Below are positions 1 to 7,794 of a DNA stretch of 33,249 bases, in pieces. The position numbers were made by a program, and so were the translations under genes. Position 1 is the first letter of the stretch, and every line of letters starts with the position of its first letter. Source of the DNA: Hydrogenophaga intermedia (lineage in GTDB: Bacteria > Pseudomonadota > Gammaproteobacteria > Burkholderiales > Burkholderiaceae_C). Location: NCBI RefSeq assembly GCF_000723405.1, contig NZ_CCAE010000050.1:1-33249 (forward strand). Reading direction: 5' to 3'. The notes under the pieces are model-generated. The model saw only the letters and a program-made list of their open reading frames with translations, was not told the origin of the DNA and did not search any database.

Positions 1-81
1 TGCGTCGGCTTCCCTTGGGGGTATGCGAGTGTTCGGGGGCCTAAGGTGACGCACCCTTATACAGCCTTTGGGAGGGCCCGA

Positions 82-1491
82 ATGAACAAGTGGATGGGTA
101 TGTGGACGTTCGTGTGGCTGGTGTCCTGGTGCGTCAGTGGCCAGGCAACGCCCGTCAAGCCGTATCAGTTGTGCCACTGGCCCTGGTCGCCCAGCGGGTG
201 GCCGCCCCGCGTCGCCGGCACTTCCCAGTTGTCGATAGAGACCAACTACCGCTATCCCTCCTCAGCAAGCCATCGCCAGGTGGAGGGCGCCAACAGCGGC
301 GCCTGCGACCTGCCGGTCCATGAGGTGCTGAGTGGCGCGCGCGGGTGCGGCTCCAGCCAAGTCGATTGCGGCAGCGACCAGAACCCTGAGTCCGACGAGT
401 GCGGGGACGGCGAAGGCCACTGGGCGGATATCCGGATCGGCCGCCGCTGGCAGTGGACGAATCAGCCGGGCATGGTGACGCCTTGGTCGGGCAATGCCGC
501 CGTGGATATCTGGCAGAACTTCCCGATGCTGGTGGACGCGGATCGGTACAGGGTCTGGTTCTGGGACGACGGACAGCCTGCTCAGCACCTGGGCAGAACG
601 CAGGCGTTGAGCTATTCCGGTCAGCTACCCCGCTGCTACACCATGGCCTATCTGGTGGGATTCTTCAATGGGGTGTGGAATACGCGAAGGGAGGCCTGGG
701 CTTCTCTTGAGGTGCTAAGGCAGCAGGACTTCATTGGTCCGGATTGGCGCAGCGCGCCGATTCGCTATGAACTGTTCTACAACCAGAGCTGCAAGCGCAG
801 CGCCGACGACGTGTGCCTGCAGGACGTGGCCGAGGTGTTCCGCCAGCGCAGCGCCGAAATGGACGGCCTGCTGTCCCGGCGCTGGGAGTACCTCTGGGAA
901 CAGGTCACCGGCCAGAACGATCAGCCAGGGTCGTTCACCCAGCGCCTGGTGGCCCGCGTGGTGCGCAGCGACAGGGCCCTGGCCAGCTGGTTCGATGGAC
1001 TGGCCAACGCCACGCTGGCCAAGATCACCGCCCTGAGCACGGCCTTGGCCGATGACCCGCCCACCGCCCAGGACACGGCCGAGCACACCGCGCAATTGAT
1101 GCGGGCGGGTCAGCGGGCCGAACGCGCCGTGCTGGTGGCCCATTCCCAGGGCAACCTGTTCGTCAACGCGGCCTACGACGCCTATCTGGCGCACTCGCGG
1201 CTGGCCGGCAAGGTGGTGGGCGAGGACACCGGCTACGTCGCGGCGCAGGTGGTGCACATCGCGCCCGCCTCCCCCACGCTGCGCGGCCCCTATGTGCTCG
1301 CCGACAGCGACGTCGTCATCAACGGCCTGCGGCGGGTCGACGGCACCTATCTGCCGGTGTCCAACGTGAGCCTGCCGGTGAACAGCCAGGACCGTTCGGG
1401 CCACAAGCTGCTCGCCACCTACCTGGACGAGGCGGGCCCCGTGCGCGCCCAGATCCGCCAGTTCGTCACGAAGGCGCTCGATGCACTCTGA
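82..1491 (+). CDS. secreted alpha/beta-hydrolase-like protein (hypothetical)
   Basis: Predicted 469-residue exported protein of unknown substrate. The start at 82 is preferred over an upstream in-frame GTG at 46. It has a GGGAGGG ribosome site at 70-76 with 5 nt spacing, and it begins directly with a signal peptide (basic start, hydrophobic core, cleavage near VSGQA). The mature part has eight cysteines (about residues 31, 75, 89, 96, 107, 185, 237 and 245), which suggests disulfides in the periplasm or outside. A nucleophile-elbow-like motif VAHSQGN lies near residue 355, as in lipases and PGAP1-like hydrolases, and a later SGHKLLATYL segment could supply the histidine. The N-terminal 300 residues match no family I recognise. 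It precedes two small lipoproteins on the same strand. Exported hydrolase is likely; the substrate is unknown. Confidence 0.7.
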   Translation: MNKWMGMWTFVWLVSWCVSGQATPVKPYQLCHWPWSPSGWPPRVAGTSQLSIETNYRYPSSASHRQVEGANSGACDLPVHEVLSGARGCGSSQVDCGSDQNPESDECGDGEGHWADIRIGRRWQWTNQPGMVTPWSGNAAVDIWQNFPMLVDADRYRVWFWDDGQPAQHLGRTQALSYSGQLPRCYTMAYLVGFFNGVWNTRREAWASLEVLRQQDFIGPDWRSAPIRYELFYNQSCKRSADDVCLQDVAEVFRQRSAEMDGLLSRRWEYLWEQVTGQNDQPGSFTQRLVARVVRSDRALASWFDGLANATLAKITALSTALADDPPTAQDTAEHTAQLMRAGQRAERAVLVAHSQGNLFVNAAYDAYLAHSRLAGKVVGEDTGYVAAQVVHIAPASPTLRGPYVLADSDVVINGLRRVDGTYLPVSNVSLPVNSQDRSGHKLLATYLDEAGPVRAQIRQFVTKALDAL

Positions 1492-1516
1492 TCACCCACA
1501 ACACAAGGAAGCACCC

Positions 1517-2122
1517 ATGTTCACATCGACTGTCCGCTTCACTCGACATCTCGTCCTCGTGATCCTCGCCTTGTTGGCGAGCGCTTGCGGCGGTGGCAAA
1601 TCGCCGTCCGCCTCCGCACCTGCGTCCACCGAACCCGCGACGCGGCCAGCCGAGCCCAGCATGAAGGACCAACTCGACGCACTGGAGAAGCAGGGCGTTC
1701 TGCCGGAACTCGACCGCTCCACTGACGTCGCTGGACCGGATGCCGATGGCAACGGCATTCGCGACGACATCGATGCCTACATCGCCGCGCTGCCTGTGAG
1801 CGACGAAGTCAAGAAAGCGGTCCGGCAAAGGGCGCGTGTGCAGCAGAGATCACTGCTGATCGACCTCAAGGATCGCGTCTCTCTGCTGGCACTGTCCGAT
1901 GCCAGTATGGCGTCCACCGCGTGCATGTCCAGCACCATACTGAAGGATGTGCCATCCGAGTTGCAGTACAAGATCCTCCGTGATGGGCATGCGATCGCTC
2001 TCAAGATCGAAGCCATCACCGCCAACACCCCCGAGCGCGCCGAGCGCTACATGGCCTATATGGGTGCCTTGCACGGCACCACCACGACCTACCCCACGGG
2101 CAAGGTTTGCGAAGATGAATAG
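1517..2122 (+). CDS. small lipoprotein with calcium-loop-like motif, paralogue 1
   Basis: Predicted 201-residue lipoprotein. The ATG at 1517 follows AAGGAA (1505-1510), 6 nt away. The signal ends in a lipobox LLASAC with Cys24 as the lipidated residue, followed by a flexible Ser/Pro/Ala linker. Residues about 75-86 read D-A-D-G-N-G-I-R-D-D-I-D, which fits the 12-residue calcium loop of dockerin/EF-hand type (acidic or Asn at positions 1, 3, 5, 9 and 12). The rest is alpha-helical in character, with a cysteine pair (ACMSS, KVCED) near the C-terminus. It is paralogous to the next gene, which overlaps it. Function unknown. Confidence 0.75.
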   Translation: MFTSTVRFTRHLVLVILALLASACGGGKSPSASAPASTEPATRPAEPSMKDQLDALEKQGVLPELDRSTDVAGPDADGNGIRDDIDAYIAALPVSDEVKKAVRQRARVQQRSLLIDLKDRVSLLALSDASMASTACMSSTILKDVPSELQYKILRDGHAIALKIEAITANTPERAERYMAYMGALHGTTTTYPTGKVCEDE

Positions 2123-2702
2123 GGCTTTGGCATTGACGCTGTTGGCCGTGGTGCTCGCCGCCTGCGGTGGTGGCAAGCCAGCGTCATCACAAATGGCTCA
2201 ACAGGCGGCATCTCAGCCTGCTCAGACATCTGCGCCCAGCATGAAGGGCCAACTGGAGGCATTGGAGCAACAGGGCGTTCTGCCCGAACTTGATCGTTCC
2301 ACCGATATTGCCGGGCCAGATGTCGATGGCAACGGCATTCGCGATGACATCGATGTCTACATCACTGCGCTGCCTATGAGCGAACTGGTCAAGAGGGCGG
2401 CTCGGCAAGTGGCCCGCGTGCAACAGAAGGCACTGCTGATCAATCTCAAGGATCAACCAGCGCTCTTGAGACTGGCCGACGCCGAAGCGGCTTCCACCGC
2501 CTGCATGTCCAGCACCATCTTGAACGGGGTGTCGCCTGAGTTGACGTCCAGGATGCTGAGAGAGGGGCACGCCATCACCTTCAAGATCGAAGCCATTACT
2601 GCCAACACCCCCGAACGCGCGGAGCGCTACCTGGCCTACATGGGTGCCCTGCACGGCACCACCACGACCTACCCCACGGGCAAGGTCTGCGACGAGGAGT
2701 AG
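2115..2702 (+). CDS. small lipoprotein with calcium-loop-like motif, paralogue 2
   Basis: Predicted 195-residue lipoprotein that overlaps the end of its upstream paralogue by 8 nt, so translation is probably coupled. The ATG at 2115 starts MNRALALTLLAVVLAAC, a clean lipoprotein signal with Cys17. It repeats the whole architecture of paralogue 1: a linker, MKGQLEALEQQGVLPELDRS, the D-V-D-G-N-G-I-R-D-D-I-D loop and an identical end (GTTTTYPTGKVC). The two DNA copies are nearly identical over their last 50 bp or so, which points to recent duplication or gene conversion. The gene ends 4 nt before the convergent hbd gene. Confidence 0.75.
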   Translation: MNRALALTLLAVVLAACGGGKPASSQMAQQAASQPAQTSAPSMKGQLEALEQQGVLPELDRSTDIAGPDVDGNGIRDDIDVYITALPMSELVKRAARQVARVQQKALLINLKDQPALLRLADAEAASTACMSSTILNGVSPELTSRMLREGHAITFKIEAITANTPERAERYLAYMGALHGTTTTYPTGKVCDEE

Positions 2703-2706
2703 TCCC

Positions 2707-3564
2707 TCAGTACGTGTACACCCCGCGCCCCGTCTTGCGCCCCAGCCAGCCCGCGGCCACCATTTCCTTGAGCAGCGGGGCGGGCCGGTATTTGCTGTCG
2801 TTGTATTCCTCGACGTAGACGTTCATCACTGCAAGGCACACGTCCAGGCCGATCATGTCGGCCAGCGCGAGCGGGCCGATGGGCTGGTTGGTGCCCAGCT
2901 TCATGCCGGCGTCGATGTCTTCGGGCGTGGCCAGGCCTTCGGCCAGCACGAAGAAGGCCTCGTTGATCATGGGCACGAGAATGCGGTTGACCACGAAGCC
3001 CGGCGCGTTCTTCACGGTGATGGGCGTCTTGCCCAGGGCCTCGGCCAGGGCCTTCACGGTGGCGTGCGTGGCGTCGCTGGTCTGCAGGCCGCGGATGATT
3101 TCCACCAGCGCCATCATGGGCACGGGGTTGAAGAAATGCATGCCGATGAAGCGGTCGGCGCGCTTCGTGGCGGCGGCCAGCTTGGTGATGCTGATCGAAC
3201 TGGTGTTGGTGGCGACGATGACCTCGGGCGCGAGCAGCGCGTCGAGCTGCTGCAGGATCTTGATCTTCAGCGGCTCATTCTCGGTGGCGGCTTCGATCAC
3301 GAGTTGCGCGCCCTTGAGGTCGTCGTAGTTGGTGCTGGCCTTGATGAGCGACAGCGCCTGCGCCTTGGCCTCGGCCGTCATCTTCTCTTTCTTGATCAGC
3401 CGGTCCAGGCTGCCGGCGATGGTGGCCAGGCCCTTGTCGAGCGCCGCCTGGGCGATGTCGACCATGACGACGCGGATGCCGCTGGTGGCGCAGGCCTGGG
3501 CGATGCCATTGCCCATGGTGCCCGAGCCGATGATGCCGACCGTCTGGATGCTGTTGCTGCTCAT
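2707..3564 (-). CDS. hbd: 3-hydroxybutyryl-CoA dehydrogenase
   Basis: 285-residue NAD-dependent 3-hydroxyacyl-CoA dehydrogenase, the usual length for the stand-alone (Hbd/PaaH) family. It interconverts 3-hydroxybutyryl-CoA and acetoacetyl-CoA in the cytoplasm. The N-terminal Rossmann fold carries GSGTMGNG (residues 13-20). Family hallmarks follow: NTSSISITKLA, GMHFFNPVPMM (containing the catalytic His region), KNAPGFVVNRI and the C-terminal GLDVCLAVM and GWLGRKTGRGVYTY. A GAGG ribosome site precedes the ATG by about 8 nt. It is monocistronic, divergent from the GMC oxidoreductase and convergent with the lipoproteins. Its role could be fatty acid or PHB turnover, or phenylacetate-type degradation. 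Confidence 0.93.
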   Translation of the reverse strand: MSSNSIQTVGIIGSGTMGNGIAQACATSGIRVVMVDIAQAALDKGLATIAGSLDRLIKKEKMTAEAKAQALSLIKASTNYDDLKGAQLVIEAATENEPLKIKILQQLDALLAPEVIVATNTSSISITKLAAATKRADRFIGMHFFNPVPMMALVEIIRGLQTSDATHATVKALAEALGKTPITVKNAPGFVVNRILVPMINEAFFVLAEGLATPEDIDAGMKLGTNQPIGPLALADMIGLDVCLAVMNVYVEEYNDSKYRPAPLLKEMVAAGWLGRKTGRGVYTY

Positions 3565-3671
3565 GCGAAAACCTCGTCGAGAAGGGTGTGGGAAGGGAAT
3601 GGGATGAGGGGAAACCCGCGTGGTGCGGGCGTATCGGGGTGTCTGCGCTAGGCGCGCCTGCCTACACCGCG

Positions 3672-3758
3672 AAGGAGGTGCCTGCTACCTTGGCCGACGA
3701 TTGTCGCGTACCCATCCGGGTGCCGGCGGCAATGCAGGAGACAGCATGTACGACGTGA
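3672..3758 (+). other. possible leader peptide with strong SD upstream of GMC oxidoreductase
   Basis: A very strong ribosome site AAGGAGGTG at 3672-3680 is not at a usable distance from any start in the GMC frame. A TTG at 3690 opens a 22-codon frame (LADDCRVPIRVPAAMQETAC then TT) that stops at 3756-3758, just inside the GMC gene that begins at 3746. It could be a translationally coupling leader, or the SD-like sequence may be chance. Confidence 0.2.
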
Positions 3759-5386
3759 TCATCGTGGGCGGCGGATCGGCCGGTTGCGTTCTGGCCGGCC
3801 GCCTGAGCGAGGACCCGGCCCTGCGCGTGGCGCTCATCGAGGCCGGCCCGCCCGACCGCAGCGTGCTCATCCACTGCCCCGCCGGGCTGGCCGTGCTGGC
3901 GAAGAACGGCCAGGCCAACTGGTGTTACGAGACCGTGCCGCAGCCTGGCCTGAACGGGCGGCGCGGCTACCAGCCGCGCGGCAAGGTGCTGGGCGGCTCC
4001 AGCTCGGTCAACGCCATGATCTACGCGCGCGGCCACCCCAGCGACTACGACGCCTGGGCCGCCGAGGGCAACCCGGGCTGGGCCTGGGCCGACGTGCTGC
4101 CCCTGTTCAAACGCACCGAACACAACGAGCGCGGCGCCGACGCCTTCCACGGCACCGGCGGGCCGCTCAACGTGCGCGACCTCACCAGCCCCAACCCCTT
4201 CGTGCCGCACTTCATCCAGGCGGCGCGCGAGGCGGGCTACCCGATCAACGCCGACTTCAACGGCGCCGAGCTGGAAGGCATCGGCCACTACCAGGTCACG
4301 CACAGGAACGGCGAGCGCTTCAGCGCCGCCAAGGCCTACCTCACGCCGCACCTGGGGCGGCTCAACCTCACGGTCATCACCGACGCGCTGGTCTGCCGTG
4401 TGGTGATGGACGAGGAAGCGGGCGAGCCACCGCGCGCCGTGGCGGTGGAGTACCGAGCCAACGGCGGGCGCGGCCCGCTGCAGCTGTTGCGCTGCAAAGA
4501 GGGGAGCGGCGAGGTGGTGCTCAGCGCGGGCGCGTTCGGTTCGCCGCAACTGCTCATGCTCTCGGGCATCGGGCCCGTCGATCACCTTGGCGAGCACGGC
4601 ATCCGCGTGGTGCGGCACCTGCCGGGCGTGGGCGCCAACCTGCACGACCACGTGGACGTGGTGCAGGTGGTCAACGCGCCGCGCGCGACGGAGCTGTTCG
4701 GTCTGTCGTTCAGGGGCGCGTGGGCGGCGCTGCGCGGCATTGCCGAATGGCGGCGTGCGCGCACCGGCATGCTGACCACCAACTTCGCGGAGGCGGGCGG
4801 CTTCATCCGCAGCGCGCCCGACGAGGCCATTCCCGACCTGCAGTTGCACTTCGTCATCGGCAAGCTGGTGGACCACGGGCGCAAGACCGTGTTCGGCCAC
4901 GGCTATTCCTGCCACGTGTGCCTGCTGCGGCCCAAGAGCCGCGGCACCCTGCGCCTGGCCAGCCGCGATCCGCAGGTGATGCCGCTGATCGACCCCGCCT
5001 TCCTGCAGGACCCGGACGACGCCGCGCGCCTGGTGCGCGGCTTCCAGCTGATGCGGCAACTGCTGGGCCAGCCCGCGCTCGCGCGCTTCGGCGGTGTCGA
5101 GTCGCGCGCCTCGGCCGACGCGCGCAGCGACGCGCAGATCGAGCAGTTCGTGCGAAACCACGCCGACACCATCTACCACCCTGTGGGCACCTGCCGCATG
5201 GGGCCAGATGAAGGCGCCGTGGTGGACCACGAACTGCGCGTGCACGGCGTGCAGGGTCTGCGCGTGGTGGACGCCTCGGTGATGCCACGCGTGGTCAGCG
5301 GCAACACCAACGCCCCCGTGATCATGATCGCCGAGAAGGCGGCAAGCTTGATCAGGGCGCGCGCGTCGGGGGCTGCTTGCGCATGA
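3746..5386 (+). CDS. GMC-family FAD-dependent oxidoreductase (choline/alcohol dehydrogenase-like)
   Basis: 546-residue FAD-dependent alcohol or choline dehydrogenase-type enzyme of the glucose-methanol-choline family. The ATG at 3746 sits 5 nt after AGGAG (3736-3740) and starts the Rossmann FAD motif directly (VGGGSAGCVLAGRL, residues 7-20). GMC signature 1 is RGKVLGGSSSVNAMIYARG and signature 2 is SAGAFGSPQLLMLSGIGP. The C-terminus has YHPVGTCRMG and SGNTNAP, which supply the catalytic His/Asn pair, then the FAD-binding MIAEKAA helix. There is no signal peptide, so it is cytoplasmic. The substrate (choline, a primary alcohol or a polyethylene-glycol-type alcohol) cannot be told from sequence. 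Its last 35 nt overlap the convergent arginase gene. Confidence 0.93.
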   Translation: MYDVIIVGGGSAGCVLAGRLSEDPALRVALIEAGPPDRSVLIHCPAGLAVLAKNGQANWCYETVPQPGLNGRRGYQPRGKVLGGSSSVNAMIYARGHPSDYDAWAAEGNPGWAWADVLPLFKRTEHNERGADAFHGTGGPLNVRDLTSPNPFVPHFIQAAREAGYPINADFNGAELEGIGHYQVTHRNGERFSAAKAYLTPHLGRLNLTVITDALVCRVVMDEEAGEPPRAVAVEYRANGGRGPLQLLRCKEGSGEVVLSAGAFGSPQLLMLSGIGPVDHLGEHGIRVVRHLPGVGANLHDHVDVVQVVNAPRATELFGLSFRGAWAALRGIAEWRRARTGMLTTNFAEAGGFIRSAPDEAIPDLQLHFVIGKLVDHGRKTVFGHGYSCHVCLLRPKSRGTLRLASRDPQVMPLIDPAFLQDPDDAARLVRGFQLMRQLLGQPALARFGGVESRASADARSDAQIEQFVRNHADTIYHPVGTCRMGPDEGAVVDHELRVHGVQGLRVVDASVMPRVVSGNTNAPVIMIAEKAASLIRARASGAACA

Positions 5387-6287
5387 GGGTCGACTTGCCG
5401 AACAGGCTCTCGATGAGGTCGACCGCCACCTCCGCCGTCCGGTTGCGCACATCCAGTGCCGGGTTGAGCTCCATGACGTCCAGCGAGGCCAGCCGGCCCG
5501 TGTCCGCGATCATCTCCATGCAGAGCTGCGCCTCGCGGTAGGTGGGGCCGCCACGCACCGTGGTGCCCACGCCGGGCGCGACCTCGGGGTCCAGGAAGTC
5601 GACGTCGAAGCTCACGTGCAGGTGGGTGTCGGCGTCCACGCCAGCCAGGGCCTGCTCCATGGTGTGGCGCATGCCCATCTCGTCGATGTAGCGCATGTCG
5701 AACACCTCCAGCCCGTGCTCGTGCACCAGGCGCTTCTCGCCCGCGTCCACGCTGCGGATGCCGATCTGGCGGATCTGCGCCGGTTGCACGGCCGGCACGT
5801 GGCCACCGATGCCCGTGAGCTCCGGCGGCCCCAGGCCGCAGAGCAGCGCCACGGGCATGCCGTGCAGGTTGCCACTGGGCGTGAGCGCGGCGGTGTTGAA
5901 GTCGGCGTGCGCGTCCAGCCACAGCACCCGCAACTTTTTGTGTCTTTCGCGGCAATGGGTTGCCACGGCGCTGATGGAGCCCAGGCCCAGGCTGTGGTCG
6001 CCACCCAGTACCAGGGGCAGGTGGCCCGCGCGAAGTTCGGCGAGCACGGCCTGGTGCAGGCCGAGGTTCCAGGCACGCACCTCGTCGATGTGCCGATAGC
6101 CGTCGTGGGGGGGCTGCCAGGGGTTGGGTGGCCCGGCGAGGTTGCCGAGGTCGGTCACGGACAGGCCTTGTGCTTCGAGCACGGCGGCGAGGCCTGCCAC
6201 ACGCAGTGCCTCGGGGCCCATGGAGGCGCCGCGCGCGCCGGCGCCGATGTCGGTGGGCACGCCGATGAGGCGGATGGAGGTGTTCAT
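5352..6287 (-). CDS. rocF: arginase
   Basis: 311-residue ureohydrolase that converts L-arginine to ornithine and urea. All manganese ligands are visible: GGDHS (His98), DAHAD (Asp125, His127, Asp129) and SFDVDFLD (Asp228, Asp230). The TPSGNLHGMPVA segment and the length fit arginase rather than agmatinase or formimidoylglutamase. The start is placed at the ATG at 6287 (MNTSIRLIGVP), because residues upstream of it do not resemble the family. The 3' end overlaps the convergent GMC gene by 35 nt (5352-5386). It appears monocistronic. Confidence 0.92.
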   Translation of the reverse strand: MNTSIRLIGVPTDIGAGARGASMGPEALRVAGLAAVLEAQGLSVTDLGNLAGPPNPWQPPHDGYRHIDEVRAWNLGLHQAVLAELRAGHLPLVLGGDHSLGLGSISAVATHCRERHKKLRVLWLDAHADFNTAALTPSGNLHGMPVALLCGLGPPELTGIGGHVPAVQPAQIRQIGIRSVDAGEKRLVHEHGLEVFDMRYIDEMGMRHTMEQALAGVDADTHLHVSFDVDFLDPEVAPGVGTTVRGGPTYREAQLCMEMIADTGRLASLDVMELNPALDVRNRTAEVAVDLIESLFGKSTLMRKQPPTRAP

Positions 6288-6421
6288 GGGCGCATTCTCG
6301 GCGCGACTTTTACGAATCGCTACCGCCTCCGGGCCTGGCAGGGGCACTCAGGGGCCGGATACTGCCGCCATCCCCATGTTTTCTTCCGGCCCCGCGTTCG
6401 TGCGGGCCTTGGTGCTGCCTC

Positions 6422-7705
6422 ATGTCCCATCGTTTGCTCCTGCTCTCTTCCCTGGTTCTTGCACTGGCCGCCTGTGGTGGCGGGGGCGGTGGTGGTGGTT
6501 CCGATGGTGGAAGCGGTGCCCCGTCCACGCCCGTGCCGCCCTCCGGCGTCACGCCGTTGCCGCCGGGTGCCGGCCCCGGCCTGGGCGCCGCCTGCGCCAG
6601 TCCAGCGGGGCGTGTGCTCGAGGTGGGTCCTGGCAAGACGTATGCCTCACCCGCTGCTGCTGCCGGCGCCGCGCGCGCTGGCGACATCATCCGCATCAGC
6701 GCGGGCGACTACCGCGGCTCGGCGGCCGTGGCGCAGTGGACGGCGAGCGACCTCACGATCTGCGGTGTGGGCGGCCACGCCCGCCTGTACGCCGACGGCC
6801 AGAACGCGCGCGGCAAGGGCATCTGGGTCATCGGTGGCGCCAACGTCACCATCGATGGCGTGTCCTTCCACAACGCCACCGTGCCCGACCAGAACGGCGC
6901 CGGCATTCGCGCCGAACACACCAGCGGCACGCTGCGCATCGTCAACAGCGGCTTCTACGACAACGAAAACGGCCTGCTGTCGACCGCCGGCAACGGCAGC
7001 ATCGACATCAGCTACTCGGAGTTCGCCGGCAATGGGCGCGGTGACGGCTACACCCACAACCTCTACGTCGGCCAGATCGATCGCCTGGTGGTTCGCGCCA
7101 GCTTCTTCCGTCAGGCCCGCATCGGGCACAACCTCAAGAGCCGAGCGCGAGAAAGCCTGATCGAGAACAGCTACTTCATGGACGGCCCCAGCGGCACCGC
7201 CAGCTACCAGACCGACTTCCCCAACGGTGGCCAGGTCGTGCTGCGCGGCAACTTCCTGCAGAAGGGCCCGAATGCCGACAACGCCTACCTCGTCGCCTAC
7301 GGCTTCGAGGGCTACTCCAACCCCGCTCGCTCGCTGCACCTGGTGCACAACACCCTGGTGAGCACGCGCACGGGCGGCGGCTACCTCTACGTGGCCAGCG
7401 GTGCCAGCAGCGTGAGCCTCACGGCCAACCTGTTCGCCGGCACCGCCAGCCCCGCGCTCATCACGGGTGGTTTCGCCAGCGGCAACGTGAGCCAGAGCCA
7501 GAACGTCTTCGACGTGGCGGCCAACATCCCGGGCGCCACCAACGTGAGTGCCCCGAACTTCTGGCCCAACAGCGCCCTGCAGGCCCGCATCGGCCTGTCG
7601 GGCGTGCCCGACGCCGCCTATGTGAACGACACACCGCGTCCCTTCGTGCTGCGCGCCATCGGCGGCGGTGGCCGCGTAGCCGGGGCGCTGCAGTCCGCGC
7701 CCTGA
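6422..7705 (+). CDS. lipoprotein with right-handed parallel beta-helix domain
   Basis: 427-residue predicted lipoprotein. The signal MSHRLLLLSSLVLALAAC has a lipobox with Cys18. A run of eight glycines and a Ser/Gly/Pro-rich tether follow, then a repetitive domain (about residues 65-400) of short beta-strand units rich in Asn, Gly and Ile, such as VTIDGVSFHNATV, LRIVNSGFYDNENGL and IDISYSEFAGNG. This is typical of pectate-lyase-like beta-helices that bind or cleave polysaccharide. No catalytic residues can be assigned. No clear Shine-Dalgarno precedes the ATG. The gene is divergent from arginase. It could be a surface carbohydrate-binding or lyase protein; the substrate is unknown. Confidence 0.75.
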   Translation: MSHRLLLLSSLVLALAACGGGGGGGGSDGGSGAPSTPVPPSGVTPLPPGAGPGLGAACASPAGRVLEVGPGKTYASPAAAAGAARAGDIIRISAGDYRGSAAVAQWTASDLTICGVGGHARLYADGQNARGKGIWVIGGANVTIDGVSFHNATVPDQNGAGIRAEHTSGTLRIVNSGFYDNENGLLSTAGNGSIDISYSEFAGNGRGDGYTHNLYVGQIDRLVVRASFFRQARIGHNLKSRARESLIENSYFMDGPSGTASYQTDFPNGGQVVLRGNFLQKGPNADNAYLVAYGFEGYSNPARSLHLVHNTLVSTRTGGGYLYVASGASSVSLTANLFAGTASPALITGGFASGNVSQSQNVFDVAANIPGATNVSAPNFWPNSALQARIGLSGVPDAAYVNDTPRPFVLRAIGGGGRVAGALQSAP

Positions 7706-7794
7706 GCGCGGGCCGGGTACCCCATCGGGTGTCCGGTGTGGCGCACTCCTAGACTCGCGGCCCCGCCCGACGGGGCACCCCTCCGGAGTCCGCC

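Noticed and set aside
2644..3651. 335-codon plus-strand frame over hbd
   Set aside because: Shadow of the conserved hbd gene on the minus strand.
3662..5452. 596-codon open frame antisense to the GMC oxidoreductase
   Set aside because: Shadow of a clearly conserved gene on the plus strand; composition dominated by Ala, Arg, His and Val.
7760..7776. GCCCCG-CCCGA-CGGGGC stem before the 7795 gene as a terminator
   Set aside because: No U-run, and it lies directly before the ribosome site; it could be chance at this GC content.
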